64,000 bases of DNA from Camellia lanceoleosa (lineage: Eukaryota; Streptophyta; Magnoliopsida; Ericales; Theaceae): contig CM045762.1 in NCBI GenBank assembly GCA_025200525.1, forward strand, positions 82,055,893 to 82,119,892. The letters are read 5' to 3'. The stretch's first letter is position 1. Each line of letters starts with the position of its first letter. This document shows positions 35,323 to 46,696 of the stretch, in pieces. Made by a program: the position numbers and the translations under genes. The notes beneath the pieces are model-generated. The model ran no database searches, was not told where the DNA came from, and saw nothing but the letters and a program-made list of their open reading frames with translations.

Positions 35323-37936
35323 GTTACTAGAGTTACTAGTTGTCCTTTGGACTGGCTCTGTTCAAGTCCCTGAAATCCACGCATACTCGTATTCTGCCAT
35401 CCTTCTTCGGCATTGGAACGATGTTGGCCAACCAAGTCGGGTATTCGGATACCAGCAGGAAGCCTGCGTCGATTTGCTTGGTGACCTCTTCCTTAATCTT
35501 GAGAGCCCAATCCGAGCGGATCCTCCTGAGCTGCTGTTTGACGGGTGGGGCCTCGGGGTCAAGAGGGATCCGGTGCTGTACAATCTCAGGATCGATCCCA
35601 GGCATGTCTTCGTAGGACCACGCGAAAACATCTTTGAAATCTTTTAACAAAGCGACTAAGCGCTCGCGTTCCTCCGAAGACAACGTGGACCCGATCTGGA
35701 CCAGCCGCGGGTCCTCCTCAGTACCAATATTCACAGTTGTGATTTCATCCATTAGAGGTTTAACAAATCTCTCCTGCTCTTGCTTAATTAAGCGTTGCAA
35801 AATCGGAGGAATTTCTTCCTCGTCGTTTTCATCAAAATTTTGAAAGTCTGAGTTTATGCAATAAATTAAGGGCACATAAAAGTATTTAGAAACCACAGCT
35901 ATTTGATTCTCATTAAGCACATCCAAATCGTCCGATTCCTCGGTTACAACAGACTCAAATGTGAAAGAAAAAGACGACCTGGACAAGACTGTGGCATCCG
36001 GGTTATCATCCCCAGGATTACCAAACTTAGACTCAGTCGAGCTAGAACCTGATTCCGACTCACAAGATTCAGTGGAATCAGATTCCGGCTCACTACCTGA
36101 CCCGGTACTGCTGGACAAAAATCCCTCTTCGTATTGCCAAGTGAGAGAGGGTGCGATAGATGCATCCAAAATAGTTACTGGTAGGCTCGCAGCCGTTTCA
36201 TCCCCAATCATGGAAACCGAGAAGTTATCCCCCAAGCACTTTTGGTCGATTAGAGGATCTGAAAGTAGACATGCCAGTGCTACCCCAATTTCAATTTCAG
36301 CGTCATTGGAGTCCATTGCCTTACACTGCTCAACCTCAGCTGATGGGTCTGTCTGCTCTTCGGCAATGTCATCCTCGGATAGTTGTAGGTCAAAGAAAAT
36401 CTCGAAGCCTAGTACGCGCTTCTTCTCCGCGTTCAGCCACGGCTCTGGGAAGCCACAAAATGGAAAGTTCTCCCCCTCCCGGACGAAGCGTCCGTTTAGG
36501 GTACCCTGAATGGGCCTATGCATCAGCTCAAACGGCTTCCCAACCTTCTTTGCTCTGGCTCTTCCAGCCATTTCTTTTCCCTTCCTTAACCAATCCTCTT
36601 TGGTGGGTTGATAACCCAATCCAAAGGTATGAGGGTTGTGCGGCACTTCGGCCAATGCTGCGACGCCCTTCCGGCCGCTCCTTCCTAATCCCATCGCGGG
36701 GATGTGTTGTAGCTTGTTCATGAGGTATACAGATTGAGCACTGACGTACACTCCCTCATTAACAGCCATGATATTCTGCACAACCCGAGCCTTAGCCAAA
36801 GTAAAACCTGACAGAAACACGTCCTCCATGTCGTGCTCAATTTCTAGGACTGGTGTAGATACCTCCGGAGGTGGATGGATTGATGAATTCCTGAAAACAA
36901 TGGCTACTCCCTTTCCATAGGGGTATTTCACCATCTGATGCAAAGTGGAAGAGACTACCTTTACCTGGTGCAACCACGGCCGCCCCAAGAGTAAATTAAA
37001 GATTGCAGGAACGTCCAAGATATGGAATTCAATGTTGTGTTGTCCTGGGCCAACTTGGGTCTGAATTTTGACAGTCCCCATCACCTCCCTGCTGGTGTTA
37101 TCATAGGCTCTGATCACTTGAGTAGTTGTCACGAAATCCACGGGCTTTAACTCGATTGCATATGCTGTCCTCGATGGGCACACATTAATGGCGGATCACG
37201 TGTCGACAAGAACCACTGGCACCCACTTGTCTCTACATTCCACAGAGACGTAGAGGGGTTTGTTATGATTTGCACCCTCAGGCGACAGTTCTTTGTCTGA
37301 AAAGGTTATCGTCGAGGAACCTCCTCCTGGAAAGACCAGTCCAACTAGCTGCTCTGGTGTGGTATCTATAGAGAGTTTAGCCTTGTCCATAGCAGATAGG
37401 ACAGCCTGTCTGTGCACTCGTCACACCATAAGCAGTCCCCAGATGGAGATGTCTGCTTGTATCTTCTTTAGCTGCTTCAGTACAGCTTCCTCTTCAATCT
37501 GCTTCTCTTTCTGCTTTTCAGTTTCCTTGTCCTTCCCAGATGCCTCAGGTTGGTCTAGGTACGGGGGCTTGAAATACCGCCCGCTTCTTGTCATGTGATC
37601 AACCTCATCGAGGTACCAGGTGTCATCTGGTTGATTGCTTCCCCAATCATCGTCTGTGTGGGCAAGACATAAATCATCGTCTTCCCACCACATTCCGTTG
37701 GCATTCGAAAGGCACCTGTCTGGCTCCGACATGATTGTACTTGCGGCACTTTCAGCCCGTATGCTCACAGCATCTTCTGTCCTCGTGCCCACAGCACTTT
37801 CAATTACTTCATGGGTTTTGGCTTTCCGGATTCTCTCAGAATCCCAAATCTTTTCTTGTTCCACCGGCGTTAGTGCAGTTTGTTGTTCAGCTTTCTCTAC
37901 AAGCCTAATGCCCCTGTTCTGAGCGAAATTCTTCAT
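35323..37936 (-). pseudogene. Protease and RT N-terminus of element H
   Basis: On the minus strand the frame opens at ATG 37936-37934 (MKNFAQNRGIRLV). A TGA at about 37421 and a TGA at about 37193-37195 interrupt it. The second replaces the glycine of the catalytic DTG (VVLVDT stop SAINV). From 37183 a 615-codon frame stays open. It has the protease C-terminus (FNLLLGRPWLHQVK, residues 62-75), a glycine-rich G-patch-like segment (residues about 158-190), an acidic, serine-rich linker (residues about 360-420), and the RT start (PVKQQLRRI, VPMPKKDGRIRVCVDFRDLN). It stops at SPKDN, where retroelement E sequence begins. Confidence 0.85.
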
Positions 37937-40071
37937 ACTGGCGCTCTCCAGCAATGTACTCTGACTCGCGGCCCTTCGGCCACAACTGATACACTCTCCC
38001 CTGCCGGGCCCTGTTCTGGTTGGAACTCTTCCATCACATCCGGTTGATCATCCAGCCATCCAGTGACCTCTACTGATTTCTCATAATCAAACCAGTTGAC
38101 TGCCGGGTCCCCTGATTCCTGGTCATCGAAAAACTGTAGGTTGGCAAAGCCCTCTTCTACGGTTGTCAGATCATTCATCCCTTGCTCAAATCTGTCCCCC
38201 CGGATCACACACAGTTCTGCTCTCTCTGGCAATTCTATACTTGGCTCAGACTGGCCTGCTGACAGAATGTACTCACTCGGATCGTAGGCTTCCCCGGCAA
38301 AATTCCCAGATTGCTTAATCCCTGCCTCAATGATTCTATCTTCCTCTGCAATTTCCCCTGCACCGTCTTCAACAGCTACCACCATTGGCTCAGGTCGGGT
38401 TGTAGAGATGTCCAACATGCACAAAAAGTCAGTGCAGTGAGGAAGGAGCACCTCCGGCTTAGGTAGATGGGAGGGAATGATATAGATGCTAGGATCATAA
38501 AACACGACCCCAGTCTGGATAAAGTTGACTCTTTTGGGAGGTGGAGCTGGGTTGTGTGTAGGGAGTGGGTTGGTTGTAACATTGGGTTTTTCTGGTGGCA
38601 AAATCACATGTTTGTCAATGAGATCCTGAATCTTATGACGTAATCTGAAGCATTGGTCGGTGTCATGACCGTGTTGCTGGTAATATGCACAATATTTGGC
38701 TGGGTTGTGAGTGAGAGGAAGTGGATTTGGTAATGGCCTCGACTCCAGGGGTTTTAGATGCCCTTTTCTGATTAAAACCCCTAGAGCTTTGGACAGGGGC
38801 ATGTACAATGGGGTGAAGGTTCTTTGGCCTCTGGGTTGGTATTTAGTGGTCTGGGTACTGCTTCCGAATGCACTGCAGAAGGGTGTGGCTGCCATGGGCC
38901 TTGGAAGGGAAGAGGGAATGGTGGCAACCATGCTGACCTCCGAAGTTCTTGCAGTTGCAGCGCCACTCGGGCCTGCGTTGTTATTGCGGTTAAAATTACT
39001 CCGGGGTTGCTCCCTGTCTTGGTCAATTAGACCCTGTTTCATTGCATCTTCAATTTGTACTCCCATCTCGTGCAGATTCGAAAAGGTGGGAAAGGGGAGT
39101 ACAATCATCTTTTGCATCAGTTTCGGTTGGAGATTGCGCACAATCATCCTGATCTAGTCCTTATCGGTGGGCCTTAAAGTCATCATCGAGGCCTTTGGCC
39201 TCCATCGGGTCACGAAATCTGAGAAACTCTCTTTGGGCTCTTGCCTTGTTGTTTCGAGATCACGAGTGGTAATCTCAATTTGAGTGTTGTAAGAGTATTG
39301 CGCAACAAAGGCCTCGGCCATTTCGTCCCAACTCCGCTTGACATCATCCTCCAACTTCGCATACCAGATGGCGGCTACTCCCGACAGGGTTCGGCCAAAT
39401 AGCGAAAGCTTCTAGGGTTTGGTTAGGCCCATTGGTTGTAGTATATCTGAGAATAGTTGGAGGTGGACCATGGGATCACCAGATCCGTCGAAGCGATCAA
39501 TCTGCGGCATTTTGAATCTATCCGGTAAGGTCACAGCCACATCGGTATATCCGTCTTCGATATCCGGAATAGCCTTTACTCCCTAGGATTTTTTGAATAG
39601 CTTCTCGAGCTTGCTCAATTTCAGTGTTGTCGGGTCTATTTCGAACTCGAAGGGAGAGTCCGGGTGGTTGGCGGGTGTATGGGTTTTGGACAGTTGAGGC
39701 GGAAGTGGGGGCAGAGCTGGCCCCGTTGGAATGTCTATGTCCTCCTGGATGTTCTGGACATTTGGCAAGGTGTTTTGGATGTTTAGCAGACATTACTCGG
39801 TTGGTGTTCCGCCAGTAGCGGACCCCTGGGAGAGGGTTTAGATATGAGGTGATGTTCGCTTTGTCTCCGAGCCGGTAATTAGCTCCGCCGGGCCATGATT
39901 GTGGCTCATTGCTTAGCGAACTCCGCCATTTACAGCGTCCTCTTGCATCTGCCTCATGCTTTCTTGGAGCTGTCACATCATTTCTTCCATCCCGGCCATA
40001 TTCTGCTAATCCAGTTGACTGACTGGTATGTGTATTTCTATGGCGGAAACTAAGACCTCGGCATCGTTCAT
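37933..40071 (-). pseudogene. Gag of Tat/Ogre element H
   Basis: ATG at 40069-40071 (MNDAEVLVSAIEIH), then several stops in the N-terminal third. The capsid-like part is recognisable (GDPMVHLQLFSDIL, WDEMAEAFVAQYSYN, ESFSDFVTRWRPKA). From 39147 to 37933 the frame is open for 404 codons after a TAG at 39148-39150. It includes a cysteine/histidine motif, CAYYQQHGHDTDQCFRLRH, near 38640-38700. That is a CX2-less variant of a zinc knuckle typical of this group. The TGA at 37933-37935 overlaps the ATG of the protease frame. Confidence 0.8.
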
Positions 40072-40936
40072 CGCTAGGGTAGACCATCGCTCGTAACCTC
40101 TGCCGTACCTGCTCGCCTTCTCAGCCTTCTTCTGACAACTGGGGGTAGAGAATGGAACATTGGCTGTCCGTCAACCAGATCCTCAGATCGATTGAGCCGA
40201 CGACCTCTTATCCAAAGTGCTTGGGGAATATCTGCTGGGTTCGAAGCAATTGTGCTAAAACTGTCCTAGCAAAAAGATAAATAAAGCAATAAGGAAATAA
40301 ACAACCAGATAAATGAATAGCATAACAGCTTAAAATAAACTGAATCTGGATACACACGGTCGATAAGCTGGATACACACTGTTCTCAAACACTGATCATT
40401 ATCCCTGAATCACTGTCCCCAAAAACTGAATCTGAAACCCTCAGATAACTGATTCTCAAACACTGATTGATGCCCGCAGGCCTGATGCCCAAACTCATAA
40501 ACCGATACACGCATTCCCTGTAGAGACGCATTCTAAAAGCACATAACAGATAAGTGAGAGCCAAAGCACCCCTATGTTGGGGTAGGGTTTCCCTGTCCTA
40601 TTTTGTCAGGAGCTAGGGTTTCACTACACACGCAGCGGTTTCAAACAACCTAACATCAGGTAAGCAACTTGTCCTAGTTTGGAATGGTCACTATGGATTC
40701 CGAATATGCACTAGGTCGAATGGTCAAAAGGGTGCCCCGGTAAAACCGGGATTTGTGTTCCCATACTGGCAGAGCCTGTAACCGGTAAGCCTTATGGCAC
40801 GCAGCCTCTGGCAAACCGCTCAGAAATAGCAGATGGCAAACACGGTGTCCTAGGCACACCAATGCAAATGCAATGCAAAGAAACACACAAATGTAGTCAA
40901 AACCAGATATCATGAGTTCGAGTCAAGTTCTCTAAA
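40072..40936 (-). other. Leader of element H
   Basis: A non-coding stretch between the primer site and gag. It has short repeats of CACTGATTC/CTGAATC type around 40340-40470 and no convincing open frame, so the extra ORF1 reported in legume Ogre elements is not seen. Confidence 0.55.
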
Positions 40937-40954
40937 TCCCCAGCGGAGTCGCCA
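40937..40954 (-). other. Primer binding site of element H (tRNA-Arg type)
   Basis: TGGCGACTCCGCTGGGGA on the minus strand lies a few bases after the LTR end ...TCTACA. Ogre/Tat elements are known to use a tRNA-Arg primer with this type of site, so it both fixes the LTR edge and supports the clade. Confidence 0.85.
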
Positions 40955-43669
40955 AAAACTGTAGACATTCCCGAACGCCCCGGGAGAATGAGTCCCGTTC
41001 TGTTCATTTTGGGCTCACTACAGTTCAGGACTCTAATTGTCACGGTTCTTAATCTGAACCAAAGAGTCCAAATCCGGCAAATCGTTTTGAGAAAACAAAT
41101 TTTTTGAAAGAAGTGCCAAACATGGACTGCTTTGCCAGATATAGAGTCGCCACCTAAATATTTTATTTTGGAAAATTTAGGAAACCCTGACTCGCTGCCT
41201 AAGGCCACGTGTCCGTCATCACCAAAGTTGCCTCGGCTCGGGAACTTGGGGAAGGTCACTTCGTGAGCACCCCCACTCGCCCAATCAAAGATCGGCCTCT
41301 ACTAACCATGATATCTAGTTTTGAAAACATTATGCATTCTTATTCCGGTTATTAGCCTAGATTTACTATGTGATACGCACAGCATACAAGTATAGACTGG
41401 ATCGCCTGAATTGGAACAAAACACTTCATGTTTGTTTTTGAAGGATGGTTTGCTACCCGCAGGTAGGCTTAAAATGCAGGTTTTGCCACCCTCAGGTGGG
41501 TTTAGAAAACATAGTTTTGCCACTATCTAGTGGGCTTAAAACTCACAGATGATGATTTGTCCCAATCCAAGTAACCCAACCTTCACCCACAGGCATTCAG
41601 GCAGGTATATCACATAAGCAGTTAGCCTCATGGTAAGCATGCTATCATGGCAGTCACTCACACAAATGCAAGGATGCTAAAGCGTAAAACTTACCGAGTA
41701 CTCCAAGCCAAAACAGAAGCTAATTAGAAATCCATGCATGACGCTAATTATATAGAAATGCCTAATGCAACACATGCAAAAATGCAACTATAGCAGGCTC
41801 AGCTATTCTAAACTTGGCATATGAAATGCAACAGATAACATGTATTCAACTTGGAATTGAAATACAATGCAATGAATTATGATGCGCCTAGCCCGGTGCA
41901 TGCAAAACAAATGAATGGATGCAAACATGCTATCATACTGTATGCTAATTGAAACATGCTATAATCTAACCATCATAAGCTGGTAAATAAAAGGGAGAAA
42001 GACGTGGGGTTGGAAGACATACATCACACACACGCACATTTATTACAATTTTGCCCTCACACGGAGGGTCCAAATAAATAATACAGTCCCAAATGAATAA
42101 TTACAGTCCGAATACAGTACAAAACCCTAATTAATTAACAAATTAACCTAGGAAAGCTATAAACTAACATGCAAGCTAGGGACTGCCTCAACTCCACTCC
42201 GGATGATGAATGATGCATGTTCGGGTTGCTTGGCGTGGAAATCCATTGCGACGCCCCGATTAGCCTCTGTTTACAGTTTATGCTCGAAATATCGTGCAAA
42301 GCTTTGAAAGGCTGTTGATTCTTGATTTGCTGCAACAGAGAGCAAGAAAGGGGCATGGCAATGTATTTTCACATATGTATGCTTACCTCGATCCTCGTGC
42401 CACCAATCACGCATCCCGATGCATGATGGCCGAGGAGTCGAATTGCACGACTCGATATGAAATGAATGCAAATATAAACACAACAAGACCAAGACTCCAT
42501 CATGGTTAATCCGGACTGTCGGCGACCGGGAATTGAGACACGTTCCGTCACTCGAAGTACGAAACGTCCCTCGTTTCCCGTGCTCGGGCTAACTCCTATC
42601 CCAATCACAATGCAATATGCATGACATGCATGAATGCAACTAACATGCAACCTAGCATACACAATGCTATAAAATCGCATACGCGATGCACAATGTGACA
42701 TGACATACACGATGCTCTAACATACAACCTAGCATACGCAATGCTATAAAATGAAATGGCATACACAATGCACGATGGACTTACACCAACATGAGTGGAC
42801 CTCAGCCACACTTACATCAGTGGCCATGAGATGGAAATGAGACACTCGAGATGCATGCACACATGCACGCAAATCGAGGACCGATCCTAAGGCATGAATG
42901 CCACTCTACCAAAGCATGGCAAGGCATGGAATATGGCATACAAACAAGAAAATTTTAGCACTAAAACATGATGCTAAACAGTCCCGAAGCATGGCAATAT
43001 GGCACCCGATGCATGAGATGAGACCCGAAACTCAGAACTAGGCACATGGAATGACTTATGGCTATACAAAGCATGCATTATTTGAACATGAAGCATGAAG
43101 ACAAAGTCAAGGCAATCCCAAAACATGAACTTTTCCAGTTTAGAGTGTGGCCAAAAAGTGCTAGCAAGATGGCTTAAATTAGCATGCAATTTTGACTGGC
43201 AAACATGGTTTACATGGCAAGTGTATGAAGAAGGTAAGAACTCATCAAACCAGAAAAAATCAGTGAATAAAACATGCCACAATATGTCCAAATAACCTCT
43301 GAAAAGCAGCCAACACATGCACAAATGATAAGCTCCTTTAGAGGGCTATACAAGGGATTCTTAAGCACATACAAGATAGACATGTGGCAGCGACAAATCA
43401 ACTTTGAAAATAAAATATGATAGTCTTAAAACTCACCAAATTGACCCTAAAATGGGGCTTTAAAACATGTAAAGAGGGGTCCCTTTGAAAAGTCAAAATG
43501 GCCACCAAACAAGTCAAGTTAAGAGGGGGTCACCCCCCTCTAATTTGGAGGCTCAAAATAGAATCAAAGCCACTAGAAATCCACTAGATTCCAGTGGCTA
43601 GAAGGTCAAACAAGGCATGCAACAAGGGCTAGGGTGTAAGGCCCAAAACAAGGAACAATCAAGCATTCA

Positions 43670-44460
43670 AGGAAGTATGTGACCTCAAATAAGAAAATGC
43701 CCTTAATAAAACATGAAGATAATGTCAAAAAAAGCATTTTTTTAGTTTATAACAAGTCTAAAAAATGAACACAAATAGGGCTAATCTATCATACAAAAAT
43801 GGCTTTAAACAAAAGAATAGAGATAAGGGACAGCAGCTGGCCCCAAATGGCAAGGAGCCCTTCAACAAAGTTTAAGAGAGGCTCAAAAAAAGTCACTTTA
43901 CAGTTTACATCAAGCCACGAAAATAAACACAAGTGAGGCTAAACTATCATGCAAGAAAAAGGCCTAAAAGAGGGATAAAGAGGCAAGTGGTTGCTGCTGG
44001 CCTCAAACAGAGGAGAGCCCTTCAAAAATGTTGAAGAGGGACTCAAAAAAGATATTTTACAGTTTATGACCAAGTCCAAAAAAGCTCACAAATAAGCCTA
44101 AAATACTATGCAAAAAAAGGCTTAAAAGAGAGTTAAAGAGGCCAGTGGTTTCTGTTGGCCTCAAACAGAGGAGAGCCCTTCAACAACGTTGAAGCGGGGC
44201 TCAAAAAAAAGATATTTTACAGTTTATGACCAAGTCCAAAACAGCTCACAAATAAGCCTAAAATACTATGCAAAAAAAGGCCTAAAAGAGAGTTAAAGAG
44301 GCAAGTGATAGTAGGAGACCTCAAACAGTAAGAGGTCCTTGATCAAACATGAAAAGGGGCTCAAAATATGACTATTTATAGTTTGGGTCGGAGCCCAAAA
44401 ATGTAAGCAACAAAGGCTAACAAAGCATGCAAAAATAAGCTTAAAAAATGGATAAAGAGG
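43670..44460. repeat. About 158-bp tandem repeat, five units
   Basis: Units begin near 43670, 43827, 43982, 44140 and 44300, spaced 155-160 bp. Each carries CCTCAAACAGAGGAGAGCCC, TTTACAGTTTATGACCAAG and CTATGCAAAAA-type words. The solo LTR at 4500-8735 has one unit at the matching place, and LTR G has about three weak units (46960-47450), so copy number varies between family members. Confidence 0.85.
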
Positions 44461-44684
44461 CTCACCCTTGTAGCACAAAGCTCCAGCAGCTTTTGGCTGA
44501 AGAAATGGTGCTCTTAACCTCTGGAAATGGCCTCCAAGTTTCTGGAATGGAGTGTGGGGGTGTGGTGCTATGGATTGGTACAAGAACCTTAGGGTTTTGA
44601 GGCTTGGAGTAGAGGGAGAGGGAGAGTTAATGCAAGAGGCTCAAAGTAATTTTTTGTCACCTCCTAAATGCAACTGGGGGTGCT

Positions 44685-44695
44685 GGTTATATAGG
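44685..44695 (-). promoter_or_regulatory. TATA box of LTR H
   Basis: CCTATATAACC on the minus strand, with a CT-rich leader downstream. The GGCCGGCC cluster lies 130-240 bp upstream. Confidence 0.65.
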
Positions 44696-44817
44696 CAAAG
44701 GAGTGAAGAAAAAGGGGGGGAAAATGAAATTCAAATTTCCCCCCCAAAAGTCCCCCCCCTCGGATATAGGATCTGGGGGGAAAAGGAGGGTGCAGCTGTA
44801 AGGAACCAGCTGAGGGG

Positions 44818-44930
44818 AGCATGGCCGGCCAGGTTCAGAGGGTTCAGGTGGCCAGCCGGCTACCTCCCCTGGCCGGCCGACCAGGTTCAAAAGGGTCACT
44901 CAGAGAAAGCTAGCCGGCCACCCATATTGG
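44818..44930. repeat. GGCCGGCC palindrome cluster in LTR H
   Basis: Five or six GC-rich inverted words (GGCCGGCC, GCCAGCCGGC, GGCCGGCCGACC, TAGCCGGCCA) in some 110 bp, against an A-rich background. A further one lies at about 45042. Confidence 0.75.
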
Positions 44931-45774
44931 TGGCCTCCCATGTGTGCACAACACAGCTATGTGGTTAAAACCTTGAAAAAGTGAACCAAGAGAGAGAAAA
45001 TCCAACTTTTCAGAGGGGTTCAAAAGGGTCAGGAACAATTTTTGGCCGGCCATGTTATATTGGTGGCCTCCCAGGTGTGTACAACACAAATATGTGGTTG
45101 ATGGCCAAAGAAAGTGGCCCGGGAGTGGTCAACATCAGCTTTCTAGTAAGGAAAACGGGCGACAGAGAGCGATGAAGGAATAAAGCTGGCTTTTCAGAAA
45201 AATTTCTGGCCTCCCACCCTTCTATGACCTTCCTAACAATGAAAATGAGGTCTCCACCAAAAATGAAGCAAAACCGATGCAAAACAAAGGTTCGGGGGCC
45301 AAAACACGCAGTTCGGGGCCCCGAAAACTGACTGTTAAGTATCGGAGGTGGCGTTTGACCACGAAGTTGGTCTCTCGAGCCACAGTGTCCCTCAAAAGGG
45401 AATAAACAAGGTGTGCGCCAAAAACCGGAGCAAACGAAGGTGGTTAAGCGGTCCCGAACCGAGGCACACGGCCGACGACTCCGAAAACCGGGAACCGGGC
45501 TCTGAAACGGGAAAAATGGCCCACAACCACGAAACGTAACCTACGGCCACTGAGAGATGATCTACAAGACCTCTCCCTCCCTTTGGGAAGAAAAAATAGA
45601 GAAAACAGATCCTGGTTCACAAACCGAGGCAAAGCACGGAAAAGCCCGGAAGCTTGGAGGTAAGGCTCGCGGCCGAGACTCTGAAACTTCGGAACGAGCG
45701 CGATATGCAACATCACCAAGCGCTCAATCGGTGACGTCTGAGTCTTAAGGTCGGTCAAAAATGGGCTGTCTACA

Positions 45775-45869
45775 CCAAGTCTTATGGCCTTGTTAAAATG
45801 GGTCGTCTTCGGGCTTTGACATTCACTCACGTCATTTCATGATTTCGAGCTCTATTAAAAAGGGACAAC
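45775..45869 (+). other. 95-bp 3' internal end of a plus-strand Ogre element
   Basis: A spacer between the divergent LTRs H and G. It ends in TTAAAAAGGGACAAC, a purine-rich tract exactly where a polypurine tract should precede LTR G. The rest of that element is replaced by LTR H. Confidence 0.6.
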
Positions 45870-46479
45870 TGTAGACACCCCATTTTTTACCGCCCTTAAC
45901 ACTTTGGTGCTTTATTCCGAACACCCGATGATGAAAGTTACACTGTGCAATCTTTTGAATTCTCAACGAAGAAATTTGGATTTGAGCTCTATTCCCAAAC
46001 CTTATACCCTATTTTGACCGAAACTATTTTAAACCTTAAAACCCTCTTTTTTCAAAATATTTTTCCAAATGTTTCTATGATGTTCTGAGGCTCGCATTTC
46101 ATTTAAAAAAATTGCACTTTTCGGTAAACCAAGTAAAGACAAAGTGGAAAGACACGGAAGGGAGGTGACCTCTTTGAAAAATATTTAAAAATATCTTATT
46201 TATAGGTTTGGATTTGGAGAAAATAGGAGGAGAGGGAAGAAAACCAAGTTCAGGAAAGGTTGGGCAACAAACTGTTAAGATAGAAATGAGTATCCTTCAC
46301 TAAATTAGGAATATCTCTCTGTCCAATTAGAATTTAGATGTGAGGCCACCACCATTGGAAATTATACTTTTGGGGCTTCAATTTAGACTCAAGAATCACC
46401 TAAAACCAAGTCCAGCTGAGGGAGATATGCCCGTTTGAAGTCAGGCTTGAAATGTAGATTTTTGGAGCCAGCCGACTCC

Positions 46480-46606
46480 ATTTAGATCCGACCGAGGCTC
46501 ATTTAGTGCCAACTAGATTTCAATGATAATTTGTCCAGAATGCCTTTTTAGACCTATCCTTCCATTTTTGGGTCCGACCGTCCGTTTTTAAGGCCGGCCG
46601 GCTCTC
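46480..46606 (+). repeat. CCGACCG/GGCCGGCCGGC cluster in LTR G
   Basis: Words AGCCGACTCC, GATCCGACCGAGG, GGTCCGACCGTCCG and GGCCGGCCGGC lie about 80-210 bp upstream of a TATA box. This matches the place of the palindrome clusters in LTRs E and H. Confidence 0.7.
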
Positions 46607-46687
46607 AAAGGCGCCAAACAGACAGCTGGCAGAAATTAGACAACTGCCTTTGTTTGAAAATATTTACGACCAAATTGGCTCAAATTG

Positions 46688-46696
46688 TATAAATAG
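46688..46696 (+). promoter_or_regulatory. TATA box of LTR G
   Basis: TATAAATAG on the plus strand, followed by a C/T-rich leader (ACCCCCTGC...). Confidence 0.65.

Larger units (their letters stand above)
35323..45774 (-). mobile_element. Tat/Ogre-type element H, 5' part
   Basis: Minus-strand element reading 5' LTR (45774-40960), tRNA-Arg-type primer site, an 865-bp leader, gag (40071-37933), and protease-RT (37936-35323). It ends abruptly at the start of RT where it meets the truncated LTR of element E. RNase H, integrase and 3' LTR are missing. The protease motif NLLLGRPWLHQ, the primer site and the very long LTR support Tat/Ogre. I see no intron between protease and RT, unlike described legume Ogre elements, and no extra ORF ahead of gag. 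Confidence 0.85.
40960..45774 (-). repeat. 5' LTR of element H (4,815 bp)
   Basis: On the minus strand it starts TGTAGACAGCCC at 45774 and ends GAATGTCTACA at 40960. It is collinear over most of its length with solo LTR 4500-8735 and, in reverse, with LTRs B and G, but is longer because of a 158-bp tandem repeat. A TATA box lies at 44685-44695 and a GGCCGGCC cluster just upstream of it. Confidence 0.9.

Noticed and set aside
35340..39030. Plus-strand open frames opposite gag-pro-RT of H, up to 182 codons
   Set aside because: Shadows of the minus-strand polyprotein. They are low-complexity Ser/Pro-rich mirrors of the acidic linker.
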